64,000 nt of DNA, from NCBI GenBank assembly GCA_048013815.1, contig CM106585.1, forward strand, positions 8,184,001 through 8,248,000. The letters are read 5' to 3'. Positions within the stretch are counted from its first letter, which is position 1. Each line of letters starts with the position of its first letter. Of the stretch, positions 1 to 13,561 are shown in pieces. Below the pieces are notes generated by a model. It was not told the origin of the DNA. It saw only the letters and a program-made list of their open reading frames with translations, and made no database searches. Origin of the DNA: Setoptus koraiensis. Its lineage: Eukaryota > Arthropoda. The translations under genes and the position numbers were made by a program.

Positions 1-1208
1 AGCATCTCACAATCAGTGGCCGACGGTGCGCATGTCTGTTGTTTGTAAATCAATAGTTGCTGTTGGCGCTGCATTGATGCATTGGCAGTGAGAGTACAAA
101 ACGTTGTGGCCTATAGCGTGGTGGTGGCAGCAAAAAATACAGCGTTCATCTCTCACAAGAGCGCACACTCACAATGACGAGCCAGCGAACAATCGTTTAG
201 ACTCACGCCGAACAAAACACACACAAGTTTGCGTATCGAACTTGAGCATGCTAACTGTTAGCGGCTAACAAGCATTGAGTAAAGTCGTCATCGCGATTCG
301 CCAATGTGTGTGTGTGTGTGTTTATGGATGAGACCATGGCAACAAACGCTCACTCGATTTAATCGAGTCGATTGAGCGCCATTTTGCACAGACACCGGCC
401 AGCGCTCACAATGTTGTCAGATGGAACATGGGCGATATTCGCCAACAGCTAACACAGCAGCCGCATGTTCGATATTTCCAATGTTCCACAACTCTTTCTC
501 ATTGTGTGTTGCTATGCAGAGCGCGAAAAGTGCACAAGATTCTCTCCAACGGCGCTCCACTATAGAACAAATGCCACCAATGTGTACCGCTGCCACTTAT
601 AACATGTTTATTATTCAAAGACAACTTTTGCCACAGTGGCGTATTGGTGCTGCTTTTAGCAGAGCAACTTCAATTTGGCCGCCGCTTGCATGGCCAGGCC
701 GAATCGAACGGTAGCAAGTTCAAGTTCTGCTGCAACTTGCAGTGTCTCACAAGCGAGGCAAGAGCAATGAGCGCTGATGAACTAGAATGATCGAACGTAG
801 GCAACTTTTTCTGCATTTTGCCTGCCCGCTTCATGATCAACATCGCCATCTTGGTGCATTCTAATATTTGGAGCTACTTAAACATTATGTATATATGCAA
901 CAACTCAAAATGTACGCCGAGACAGAGAGCGAGAGTGGACCGCTTCATTTGTCGTTCGCTGGCTGCACACAGCGAACACTTTCAAGTTGAATTTAAATTA
1001 GAAACATTAGACTTGCAAAGCTCCAGCATCCACTCACACACAATCACTGCTGCAGAGGCAACTGGCGAGCTGGAGCAATTAAAACTACGGCCACTTTCTT
1101 CCAATATCCATGCCCGAGAAACAGCTTAGCCGGTTGTTGCAGCCGATGCACCGTGTTGGTCACAAACAGCAGTTGCAGCAACCACATCACTTGTTGCTGC
1201 TCTTGTTC

Positions 1209-1209
<1 letters not shown>

Positions 1210-1244
<35 letters not shown>
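1210..1244. repeat. (TG)n microsatellite
   Basis: About 17 uninterrupted TG units in non-coding DNA. Confidence 0.95.
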
Positions 1245-1246
<2 letters not shown>

Positions 1247-4200
1247 GCCACTAACACTAAGCCAGCCATCCAATCTGCCAAGACCATCTTTGTGTGCGCT
1301 GGCAAACCTGGCGAATCATCAATATTCACATGAGGAGAAGAAGAAAGCCCGATAAGAACAAAAACATTGGAGGTATATTTATTTGGGTCACTCTGCAGCG
1401 ACAGCAGCAGCGGCGGCGCCACCACCACCACCTGAGCCAGACAGACGCAGCCAGTGTTAGATAAAATAGATATAACTTAATCTAACAGTCCATCTAGTCA
1501 GACGAGCCATTGCCTCACAGCGCCGGGCTCAAGCCGGCTCCAACAAGTTGGTTAGCTCGTTGGCCCACCGAGTGAAATAAAATCAACACTTGATCACACA
1601 GTAATGATCAATGATATGAAAAGGCCCATTTATATGCTCGAGGATAATCATCAATAACAAAAGTGAGAGTAACCACACAAACACACACACACAGTAACGG
1701 GAGTAGTATTAGCACCTAGTTTCGATATCAGCGAAAGTGGCAGTGGCTTTAAAAAAATGTATACCCTGTTCGTCGTTACAGGATCGCATGTTAGCCGAGG
1801 CATCTAATCTGCTCGCTCTCTGTAATACCTAACCACGCCAGGTCTGTGTGATGATGATGCCAAATGATGAATGACGCATGCCAACAAGCGACCCGAGTCA
1901 CAACTATAAGGTGTTGGCTGCTGACCTGTGCCGCTGTTGATGCGCAATGTAACTTCTCCATTTCGATTATAATAATACAAGTATGTATAAGCTATTATCA
2001 TGATGGATATAATCGACTTCTCAGCCAATAAAATTGTCCAACAAGAGGCCGCTCCACTGGCAGTCTCATGTTCCGATCAACTAGCCAACAGACAGCTAAT
2101 AGATTAGCATTACCAGGAAGGAGAGGCAAGAGCGAGGAATGAGAGCGTCAGCGAACTGCTGACGCACATGGACGCTAGAATGATAGGATTCCGTTACTTC
2201 TTTTCGTAGAATAGTTGCCTATTCTCATTGGATACATCACTAAATAGCTGCGCGGATTAGATAGCCACATTGCAAAGGCCAGAGTAAATTTATTAGACCA
2301 ATAATATGGAAATGCATCTATCAAATTGCCATCTATTGTGGCTTTATATCTTGTGGCTCAATCACACTCTCTTGGTTCGGAATTGTAGGCTTGCAATTAG
2401 TATAATATAACATGAATGGTACAGTGGCTACTATTGTTTCCATATTCATTAACGGCGTTGTTATATAGCTGATTTGCACTTTCAACCCTCACAATCCCTC
2501 ACTCACATACACACATACAAGAATCATCCTAAACACATCATTTAGAGCGAAGCCAGCGATAGATAGATCAGGCCAACGTCGTCTATCTAAACCGTTAATT
2601 TCATTAATGCTCATATAATCATCATTATTATGAGTATACGAGAAAGAGAGAGAATTTAGACCATTTCAGCGGCGTTCAAGTCAGCACGGAATCAGAGAGT
2701 TGTACTTCTTCTGCTGCTGCTGCTACTACAACTAACACCACTTTTGTTGCTGCAACAGCTAATGTAGACGTTGTTGCTGATCTGCAAGTGAACCGAATGT
2801 TGACCGTCCAGTTAAAGTTCAAACTTTGGACTTTCATTGAGATGGCATTCACCTGTTGCATGATCAACATTATGGGCATGCCTTGTTAGTTAGCTCATCC
2901 ACTGGAAATAGAGAAAGAGTAGTAGTTGCAACTTTGACTAGCCAGTCCGATTATAAGCACTCACCAAAGAAGTTCTTCACTCCCGTCCACTACACACACA
3001 CTAAGGCTCATGTATATATAAATTGTAAATGATATTGTTGGTAGTTGCTAGTTAGCAGTTGCCTGGAAAACGATGACCGGCCAGTCATTTGCAGTAGTAT
3101 TTACACCATCAGCAACACAGCAGCCGTAGCAGTCATACTGGTTATCATCGCGTAAGGTGATAAAATAGTGGATGCGATGCTAGAGACATGACGCTCGGAC
3201 TTGAAGCCTATTGTGGGTGCAATTATCTTTGATGTTTGTTGAACTGCTGGTAAATGGTCAATTTAACCCAATAAGCAGCAACAACTATCTGAAAACATCT
3301 ATACAGTTGATTAATCGCTCTCTAGCTCCCTCGAATAGATTGCATGTCCATCTCAAATATTGGTGCTGACCAAGCAATACAAGTAGGTGTTGGTTGATCT
3401 CTCAAAATAGAAAGTAACCATAGTAGGACTTGATATATCACCCAAGACATGCCTAGTGTCCTATCTTACTCTTTATGTCTTCATTAATATTATGAGGATT
3501 CCACATGAAGGTGATGATGATGGTCGTTGTCGTCGTATAAGTTACTGACAATTGTCATAAACATGCTTATAGATAGATAGACAAATGATGAATCAGCCAG
3601 TCAAGTCAAGCGCATGTCACATAAACGTCAAACGGCAATGAATAGGCGACATCAAATAGCAAAGTATCTTATTTGCATGGTCATGTCGTGTTGTCTTCAC
3701 TAGATTTGACAGGCAGTATAAAGACAGCTTGACAGCATGCAAGCACGATGAAAAGTGTTGCATGCGACATCATTTGGTGGCATCCTCTCACGGAAAAATT
3801 TATTGCGAGGTCATTGGCCAGTAATCAATATTAACACTTATTAATGGTGACAGACTAACTAATAACATACAAATTGCGTCCACACTAAGTTGGCAAGACG
3901 ATAATATATTTATTTAGGGTGAACCGTTACCTGATGGCACCTATCATAGCTATTTATGTCAATATGACAAGACATAACAAGTGTGTGAATCACAAGATAG
4001 TGGTAAATAGTTGAATTAGTGTTAGTGATAAATTTAATTTGAAACCAAATAATTCACAAGGGTTAGATAATGAATGACGAGGAAGAGACAGACAGACAAA
4101 GACAAAAATAACTTCAACAATTGAGTTGTTTTTGGCTTTCTCCACTTTGAGCTAACTCGAGTGCACAGGTGATCATTTTACAAGAACTGCATCACACAAC

Positions 4201-4653
4201 GGAATAAATCAGAATCAAAATCAGCCAGCAACATCAATATAATGTAAATCCAATTGGAACTATCCAGTCTGAGCGAATCGGTCGCCTCATTATCGGCGAT
4301 GCTCACATTCATTAGTGTAAAAAAAAGATAGCGACAGAAAAGAGCAAGACTTCTCTCTAAGCATAACATAGCGGAAAGAAACTCATTAGTGAGTCACAAT
4401 CACTGAGCGAGAATGATTATTAGACACACCGAGCATTGGTTTGTTTTTGATCATTCATGTGTGTGATCCCGACAACATTCCTTATATATTGCCATCGATA
4501 TACTATAGTAGTCTGTTGTGAAAATGTCCCTTGAGAAGGAAACTTGAGAAAAAGAAACAGAGAGCAACTTCCTTCCTAACAACAATTTGCTATAGCTTAT
4601 AAACAACAAATCATTCTGTTAGCGAGCGCCGTAGATTAATTATTTGCGTCCGA

Positions 4654-4870
4654 TCATTCCAATTCTGCAATGATTGTGATCTCATTTTGTTCGCCAGTTA
4701 CCAGATCCCACTGTCTAATTTCACTATATATATAAAGTACATGATAGATAGACTCGTCATGTCTCTCATCAAAAACTATGGCGGCGTCAAATGAGCTTGC
4801 ACACAGACCATTCAGATTATTTGTAACTAGAATTTCCAGCATCCCATTGGTTGCTTCATTATAAAGTAGA
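4654..4870 (-). CDS. Possible last exon of a hemopexin-like repeat protein
   Basis: A minus-strand frame here reads like protein in an otherwise non-coding stretch and ends in TGA at 4654-4656. It contains NGLCASSFDAAIVFDE followed by HVLYIYSEIRQWDLVTGE. That resembles a hemopexin repeat: a Cys-x-x-x-[FI]DA start followed by a tyrosine-rich beta-blade ending in an aromatic. A pyrimidine-rich tract just upstream on the minus strand, with an AG near 4853-4860, could be the acceptor. I cannot connect it to other exons with certainty. The frame at 6636-6854 (minus), containing NRVDAVDVLTFYTIGYRLIF, could be a second blade of the same gene. Both are short and may be chance. Confidence 0.27.
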
Positions 4871-7800
4871 GGTATAGTTGGAGAGAGAAAAGCAAACAAA
4901 ATAATTTTCGCCACTCTTATTCGGTTGTGTCCAGCGGCATTTGACTCGATCTGAGTCTCGATGGCAAGCAAGTATTCACCGTGCCTGCTGCTAGTGTTGT
5001 TGCGTCGAGTCGCATGTGAGTAATTTATCTGGATGTGTTGGTCGATCGAGGCTGTTACGGTCAAACACCTCATGCCTCGGGCTTCTCATTTTATAAATAA
5101 GTTTTCTTCGTTCCAATCTAAACCAATGTTTACATTTGTTCATTGTTATTGCTAACTTCGCTCATCATGACACACAGCGCTCACTCTCACTATTATGTAA
5201 CCAATTCCTTGACTAACTAACTTTATCTGCTTACACTCAATGTGTATATCAATTGCATGTTGGTTGCATAGTCTAGTTGCCAGAACACGATGCATGGGAT
5301 CATTAGCATTTTACTACAAGAGTATTTAATCTAGATATAATTTTCTGCATCATCAGAGCCAAAGTAGCAGCAGCAACAACAACAATAATATAGAGTGTAT
5401 CTCAAGCTGGGCCTTCAGGAACACAGTGCTTTGATTGAAGAAGTGTTTTTATTCGCAGACACTTTAACAATCCCAAGTATTTGTTGTTGATGAATTTGAA
5501 GCGCCTATGTAGCAGAAAAACTTGTTGAGCTCGCAATGGAAGAGAGTCTGTCAACTTAAACTTGACTCATAACTGTGTCCATCGTCTTTTGTGAGTGATA
5601 ATATGATTTACCCTGGAGAGATCATTCATAGATGTTCATGTGTAATGTGACTCTTATGAAAGAAAACATTTATATAGAAGCAAACCTAATTTTGTTGCTA
5701 TATAAATGCTACATGCTATTTGTTAATGGTGGTTGCTAAGAAGGTGAGCGAAAAAGAGAATGGCATCTGTTTTATCGTCATCATCATCATCATTCGAACA
5801 ACTGCTTGATACATGCAGAAACATGCAGATAGACTGTTCTTGCTAGCAGAAAGGGAGACTGAGATTATTCAATTTAATGTTGCCAAACTGAATAAAATAA
5901 ACAGCTTCTATTAGCTTGCTGCATAATGTATCAAATATCATAAGCTATTTGGCCACCCTATGAGAGGCAGCGAAGAGCACGAAGCGAGCAAGGGGGATCT
6001 TCTCTTCTTCGTGAACAGCAATTTGGCTTACGTAATGAATCGTTTTGATGGGTGAGAGTCAATGTGTGTGTATGCCTGATGAAAGATGTGTGTGTCTGTC
6101 TACAGGCACGATTGTACCAATAGCAAGTCATTAATCATTGATAGGCCAAGATTAAAGAAAACCAAACGACGAACATTTAAAAAAGATGGATTTAATGATA
6201 TATAAATTTAGGCCAATTTGAGTGCACAAAATACACTTCACTATGGAACTTATTCTACCTTAAGCATGAGCAATCAAGTGAAAGTAACAGTAACCACCAG
6301 AACTACTGCACGATATTGATTGACATGAGATTGGGCCAGCAAATAATACGAAACAAAAAAGATCTGAGAAAACACAGTCAATCCAGTTGGTGGTCATCGG
6401 TCACTGGTCGTAAATGATACGTTGTTATTTCGAATAGAATATTTTTATTTTTAGAGTCTCTAACTCATTTGCATGAGTGCAATTAGGTTGGATCGTTGTA
6501 TAGAGTTTAGTGAGTGAGTGAATCAACAATCGAGTTTCAAGCACTAATATATGCAGCCATGTGATTGATTGCAATTCAATGAATTGGTCAATTTGGCCAC
6601 TCATTGATTTGTTTCATGGAAAAAAGCTGAACTGTTCATAATCCAGCATTGTAATGATGATAAAATATTAGCCGGTAGCCAATGGTGTAGAATGTAAGAA
6701 CATCGACAGCATCGACCCGGTTGTCAGCTCGGTGCGCTAGCATTGACCAGCCGATTGGCAATTCCATTGATATCGATGATTTTGATTTGGGGTCAAAAGT
6801 GAGCTTATCACATATAAGAGATGTGTTTACATCATTGTCACCATCAACATACATATCATCACAATATCATGTGACAATCTCAGCTTCATCACAAGTCAGG
6901 TGTTAATGTCTCAATAGTGCACTACAATCTGGCCAATCAGCCTTGGCAGTAGGGCACAAATCAAGCAAGAAATCAACTGTTGAATTAGCTTGCGAGCTGC
7001 TCATACCCGTACTTTGGTCATAAGTAATCCATCAAAATAAGTTATTATGATTGTATGTCTAGACTGACTGACTATCAGCTAGTTTCTTTTGTTCATTGAC
7101 GGCACAACAACAAATAGCAAGCAAACGGGCTAACATAATGGCCCAGATCGGAATAGCTTTTTATTGTGTGTATTATTAACTCTTTGCGGTAACAATAATA
7201 TCACACATTAATAGAGCCATCATCACTGCGTTGAATCATTAATCTTTATTTACCATTCTACATCTGCATTCTGCATCTTTGTTATCTGACTTTGTTTGTC
7301 TAGATGGAAGCAAGTGTATTTTGTTGCTATTCACACAACGATGTGTGTCTATGTGATTTAGCGAACAAGACGAAGAAGAAAATGATGGCATTTGCAATAA
7401 ATTGTGTGCCCTTGATAGTGGTCACCTAACTATTGGTCACTTAGCATCCCTGTTGGTCATTTGACCAGACCGAGAGTGAATGAGAGCTTGTTTGCTGCCT
7501 GAGAACCTCTACATGGCACACAAGCAAAACAGTTTATTTATTACCACACCAAATACAATCGAAACCTATGAAATAAGACATGAAATTACTGTGGTGAGCA
7601 AACGATCCGAGAAAGTGTTATTAGCTCATGATTCGTGATTCTCTTCACCCGATTGTCTGCCCGGTGACTCCGTGTGTAATGTGCATTATTTCTTATGTGG
7701 TATGTTTGTTTGTTTGTTTGTGTCTGTGTCGTTGCTGTCGTTACGATCTAGCTGGCCCCATTAATGATGTTAAAATATAATATGTTAAAAATATGCCCTT

Positions 7801-9126
7801 GTGTAATGGGGCTATTCGCATTATCGACTTGCTACCAGTGGACAGATACCCAAGTGCGGGCATTCTCTGTTAATCACATTCATATATACATGTGATAAAC
7901 AGAGAGGCAGAGGGAGAGAGACAGTTATGATTCATATATTTGCAAGCTCGATCACGACACTAACTGTACTTCGTGTTTGTATCAGCTAAATATTGCTGTG
8001 ATTGCTTGCTATTTGCTAGTATCCATTTTTAGCCTGTTGCACAAACACATTGGGCAATTGACACAGAAGCTATTTCTAACCCAATCAAAACGACCACTTA
8101 CACGATCAAGATGCTCATATGTGAATGATGATGAACGGCCACCACAATTTAGCTGATATAATCATTATTATTCCTGGATGCTGCTTAAATAATGTTTGTA
8201 TAATGTTATGTAATATAATAATGTGTGCATGACCGCTTGCAAAAGAAGCACCAACATAACGATGATTGCTATTGCCTTTTAGTGGTGTGCACCAAAAACT
8301 AACAAAATCCTGTTGTGTTATCTCAATTTGTTGTGAAAATGGCCCGATCATCTTAAAGAATAAATTTGATCATTCATTTTTCACTCGTTCTTCATTTGTA
8401 ACAAATTACCAAGAAGAAGCAGAAGAAGAAGAATCTTGTCAGAGAAGGCATTTTTCTTTTCTTTCCAATCTAACAACTAAACTAACAAACTAAACATGGT
8501 CATGTTTGTACTTCAAAATGTGTCTTATTGCGGCATGTCAAGACATAAACATGCCAAGTTTAATTTCTCATAACAGTTATGATGACCATTAACACTTGTT
8601 CATTCCTTAAATTGCATTGTCTTCCCACTTTGGCCCCATTATGACCGCTGTTGTGTGTCTTTGGGCCAAGAGATTAATTCAATATGGAAAAGATGGCATG
8701 ATATAAATTACAAGCACAAGCGGCATATAACAAAAAAGAGCGGCTTGTCCATCGTAAATCTATCACATGTCGTCGGGCAATTGTTCTCACTTCATCTCTG
8801 TGTACTGTCTATGAAACTGTTTAAAATGATGAACGGAGGTCATAACAATCATTATTTCCTATCTGAAAACTATTATCCCAGTTAGCTGTGTCTGAGTTTG
8901 GATCGTCAAGCTATCAGTTAGCCGGGGTCAATGAATAACCGTGCGCCAATTGAATACGAATCAAATCAAATTAAAACAATTTTCTGATTTCATAAGTAAC
9001 CATTTTTCCTGTTTATTTCCTCTCCACACATCCTGTCCAATTTTCCGATGTCTTTATTATTATTCCGTTTGCTTCGCTTAATTGGGTAACTAACGTTCTA
9101 TTTGTAATGGGCACAATTTATAATAG

Positions 9127-12100
9127 GACACGACACAGAAGGAGCCAGAGTTAGCATCAAGCTCCGGTGCCAACCAACAGAAAGATGAGATGAGAAAAAA
9201 TAATAATAAAATTAAATCATCCAGCGAGCCTGATGATAATGGAGCCGAGGCAAGAGACAAAGTCGATGCTGACAGTAGTTCCGTGGCTAATAGGAAACAA
9301 CATAAAGAAAGAGACAGGGATCTCAGTAATGGCAACGATTCATCATTGAACACAAACGACAACGCATCCAGGAGCAATGAAAAGGGTGCCATGGGTAATA
9401 ATAATAACAATGACAATAAAAATAATAAAAATGACCACTTATCATATCATCAAAATCAGAGACAGCAGCATGTTGAACGCAAGACAGATATTTTACCCAA
9501 AAATAAAGGTGTACTTGCCCAAAGTGTTTATATCGTCTCTTCAGGTAAGTGTTTATAGAGATAAGCCATTAGTTTATAATCTGTGCTAATGCTTACCACC
9601 TCGTATTTTTGTTAAGTGTCCGCAGCGCAATGATAGTTAACTGTCTCGGAAGTTGTCATATTAACGCATCATCATAATCATCTTCTTTTGTGCATCGCTC
9701 CTCATACCATGATCGAAATCAACATTAACAAAAAAATAGGCCAACAAGATAACAACAAGAACAACAGCGGCAACTTTAAGGATGGCGAGGAGAGAAGGAA
9801 AGCCTCAGAGTCATCAGACAACAATGACCAATCACCAGTGTTGTTGAATAATGTCGATATGAATGAGTTTGAAGCCATTGTAAATGGTATCGCAACCACT
9901 ATAACGGCAACATCAACAGAAAGCGAATTGCCCACTGAAACAAACTCGGACTCAACTACAATCGATTCACTTGTTTCCGACAACGCCGATGGAAATATTG
10001 ATTTTGCCACAGGCGACAATACTGATGAGCGAGACAAAAAATCGACAGGTGAACATGTTGCCGAGGTTATTGATCATATTGTGGAGCAGCGACGACAACA
10101 AACGATAGCCAATGATGGATCGGGCGATGGCGATAACGGTAAAATGCCTCAGATAGTTGTTGTGGCTCCCGTTGGTGGCGGACAGCATCTCATGAAAGCG
10201 CACAGTCTAGTTAAGGCTCAGGATAGTAACAAAGAAATTGTTAAAAAACCAACAAATCAGACCGTGATAGTCAAGGGTAAACAGGCAAAATTTGTCTCGG
10301 GCTCAACGGGGCCCTCGGCAAACGACACCGGCAAGAATGCAGAAAAGCAATCACAACCAAAGAAACTGATTAACACGCCACAGCAATTGTTCACTCAATT
10401 GCACGCCAAACAAATTAGAAGTCGCCCGTTGGCGGCTCGACTCATTGGACCGCAAACAACAACATTGTCGCCATTTGATCTTGACTCTTTGTCGAGCACC
10501 AAACAGGCAATCCGTTATTCCGAGCCAGTAGAGGTGATAAATGACGACGACACAGACGATAGAATGTTGAGGTCCGAATCTCAAGCATCGCCCATCATGA
10601 TGCTGGCAATGAGGGCTAACAACGACAACAATGAGCCAACTAGTTATCAGCAGCAACAATTCACAGGCCCGAGCAGCAATTATCCCGTGCCAGAGCTCAC
10701 TGACAATGAGCATCACAGGTCGTTGTTGATTAGTAACGCAGATGAGCCAAGTCAATTGACGTCCGGCGAGTACCAATCCGACAGCATTCATACGTCACAA
10801 ATATCAGCGATACGATCGAGACTGCCCCGTCACGAGACCGTTTTTGGTCTGGTGAGCGAGGCCCGAGATCCGGCCGGCTTGAACGCATACAACAAACTGG
10901 CCAACAAAGCAGCCTATCAGCACCAATTGAATGCAACAAATGAACAAAAAAGTAGTAGTAGTAGTAGCAGCAGCGGCAATGTTGAGGCCCCAGCAGCCGT
11001 GAGAACAGCGGAACAATTGATCAAGGAGCACATATCACGTTCGACGCAGCGCTCTCAAAACCGTGGCCAGACTATGCTTGTATCGCCGGCACACCAGCAA
11101 CAACAGCAACAACAACAGCAGTATAACAACAAACAAAACAACTACAATGTCATGAGAAATCAAAACAATATCAATGCGGACAATGGCGCGCCACAGCAAG
11201 CCCAGATCCAATTAAATGTGAGGCCCAAATATGCCCAAGAACAAGAGAAGCCACAAAACACCGAGTCACCCGTGCAGATGCAGCAGAGGCCCGAGACGAG
11301 GCCGAATCGGGAATTTATCAGCAGCAGCACAACTGAACAGAGCGTGCCGTCGTCGTCGTCGATATCACCGGAAGACGTCACTAACAGTCGACAGTTCACC
11401 AATCGAGCCAACACATATCAGCATGATGGCTCGGACAACGTCAGATCACCAGTTATGATTGAAAGCCAACCACAACAGCAACAACATTACATTGCCAGCC
11501 AAAGCGAGTACGCACCCGCTCAAAGTTTGGAACACGGTGTACAATCTCAACAGGTGGTCACCATTGAGTATCCGATGGCTAAACAGGACAGGGCGCCAGC
11601 GGTAGCAGCAGTGGCCCCGATGGCCCCAATGCCAGACGAGCTGACATCCGCACAATACAACCAGGCGCCGCAGCAACAAGTACCTAGTTCCGGTTCGTCA
11701 GGTCTACCTCAATTTGCCGATCAAGAATACAACGTTCCGGCTCATTTAGCTGATTCAGTCATTAACGATCTCCAAAAGTCAGCTTCAACACTGGAAATAT
11801 ATCAAGGTCCGGTGATGCAGCAGCGCCAGCCAAATCAATCGCCAGCAGCAAGCTCAAATCAAGCGCCCCAGACATTCAATCAATTGAGCTCAGAGCAGCG
11901 ACTGCAAATAATGAGCCAGATACTGAGGATGCAAGAGGACGATATTAGATCGCGGATGGCACAAGGACGGGCCAATCAGGACGAGATATTTGCTCTTGAG
12001 ATGAGGAAGAGAGCCCTCAATGCGCATTTGAACGATCTAAACAAACAACAGCAACAATTGCAACAACAACAATCAAATGGACAAAACTCACAACAATTAA

Positions 12101-12974
12101 TTCCTACACTGGCCACCATGGCACAACAATCACATCATCACAATATTGTCGACAATGTTGTTGCAAGTCGGCAGCCAAGAATAGCAGACAGAATGCAACA
12201 ACAGCCAACAATAATGAATTCCGCTCTAGCTTTACAGCGTGTATTAAGCGCCACATCATCTAGTAACCCATTGAAAGCAACGCCAAGACAGGGCACTAAT
12301 TTGGCCTCGTCCAACTACGCCGACCAACAGGCAACATCGCAGCAGACAGCTATTGCGTCAGACGAGTCAGTTGGGGCCGCTCATGTGTCTCAAGATCAGG
12401 AGGCTCAGGAGTCATATGGTCAGATGCCAGCGTATCATATGCCACAGGGTGGCGGTTACGGCGGCGGCCATCATTACGGACCCAATGATCACTACGAGCC
12501 GCAGCATGACAAAAAGTCCAAAGGTATAACGTTCCATTTCGGTGGCGGACCTATAGGTAAGTTGATGAGATAGATATATGTTAAGAGGTTATCATGATTC
12601 TTTTCTTGTCGTCTAAGTCGTTGTGAATCGCATACTAACAACTGGGCCTCGTTCTGATATCCTAACCATGCCAACAATCTACGCATAATAGGAGGTGGCT
12701 CACAATTGATAACTAGCCCAATGGGCATACTGAAAAATTTCGTTTTGCCACTGATGCCCAACCCAAATGGTGAGTGCACTTACATCAATTGCTATTGAAT
12801 TTCCGTCTTGCTCAACACTAAAATTCGATATTATTTCTCATATTTTATTTAAAACTGTTTATTTGTGTGTATGCAGTTCACATGACAGGAAAAGTTGTAT
12901 TCGGGGTGGTTCTTGAGAAGAGTACAGGATTCGGGGCACAAAAGAAAAAATCCTACAAATTCTGGGGAAGGTAA
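9127..12974 (+). CDS. Gln-rich protein with glycine-rich and hydrophobic C-terminus (5' end missing)
   Basis: I do not recognise this gene. Four exons join in frame: 9127-9544, 9740-12556, 12692-12769 and 12877-12974. All three introns are phase 1 with GT-AG ends (donors gtaagt, gtaagt, gtgagt), and the frame closes at TAA 12972-12974, giving at least 1,136 residues. An in-frame TAG at 9124-9126 lies just before the acceptor, so at least one upstream exon is missing. The first 140 residues are Asn/Lys/Asp-rich. The large exon is Gln/Ser/Asn-rich disordered sequence with a Ser run and one helical, probably coiled-coil, segment around 11,890-12,080 (EQRLQIMSQILRMQEDDI). The last 90 residues differ: a GGGYGGGHHYGP tract, then KGITFHFGGGPIGGG, MGILKNFVLPLMPNP, KVVFGVVLEKSTGF and a basic end (KKKSYKFWGR*). 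Its separate small exons and lack of Gln suggest that this tail is the constrained part. Location in the cell is unknown because the N-terminus is not seen. Confidence 0.8.
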
Positions 12975-13438
12975 TCAGGATATTGATAGGGATTAGTGCT
13001 TACAAAATACCTTTCGTCCTCTTCTATAACAAATTAGTATCAATGGCAATTGCAGCAACAAGGTACAAGTGATGTGATGGATAACTAGTGTAGATTTTAT
13101 CACAATCTATATATAAATATATATATATATATATAAATGCATATAAATATAATAATAATATAGTATTTTGGAACTTAAATTTCTCATTCAAATTATATGT
13201 ATTATTGACTCCGATACTAATGTATATAAGTTTCAATAGTTAGCTAAGTAAAACGGAGATTCATGTGCCACAAATAAAAAATCATATACAAAATCATTCA
13301 TGAGTCCATCCTTTCGTAAACTTCGTGTAAGTTAGTTTGATTCAGCCATTGAGGTCTTCTACTTTCCGCTTTCTAACGTATAATTGCTTGCAAGTCGCAC
13401 AAATTTTCACGGTAAACCAATACACTACAGGAAGAAAA
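12975..13438 (+). other. 3' flank of the Gln-rich gene
   Basis: AT-rich, with a (TA)n tract around 13107-13136 and an AATAAA at 13273-13278, about 300 bp after the stop codon. This is a reasonable polyadenylation signal for the Gln-rich gene. No reading frame of interest is present before the transposon begins. Confidence 0.5.
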
Positions 13439-13447
13439 GAATCACGA

Positions 13448-13561
13448 GGGATACGGTCGTTTCATCAACGTACATTTCATTTTCGTACACTTCATAGACG
13501 TACATTTCATATAACGAACATTTCATAGAAAGTATGTTTCATCATCGTACACTTCATAGAA
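13448..13561 (+). repeat. Left terminal inverted repeat of the MULE
   Basis: It pairs with 14893-15008 in reverse complement. The outer 26 bp are nearly identical and inner parts diverge. Each TIR is itself built from five or six degenerate copies of a unit resembling CGTACATTTCATAGAA, alternating with CGTACACTTCATAG. Confidence 0.85.

Larger units (their letters stand above)
1..9126. other. AT-rich gene-poor stretch
   Basis: No convincing gene is visible apart from a possible short exon on the minus strand near 4.7 kb, listed separately. Reading frames are short and lack codon structure or splice context. It carries short TG/CA microsatellites (309-321, 1210-1244, about 1679-1694) and ordinary AT-rich sequence. 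The Gln-rich gene that starts to be visible at 9127 must have at least one exon upstream, so part of this stretch is probably its 5' intron and promoter. I could not locate a first exon with a signal peptide or start codon. Confidence 0.6.

Noticed and set aside
6721-6906. 61-residue plus-strand frame with a GT at its end
   Set aside because: Overlaps the minus-strand hemopexin-like frame; no start context or partner exon, so neither strand can be preferred strongly.
10351-10791. 146-residue minus-strand frame and other minus-strand frames within 9.7-12.6 kb
   Set aside because: Shadows of the Gln-rich gene, whose splice phases all fit the plus strand.
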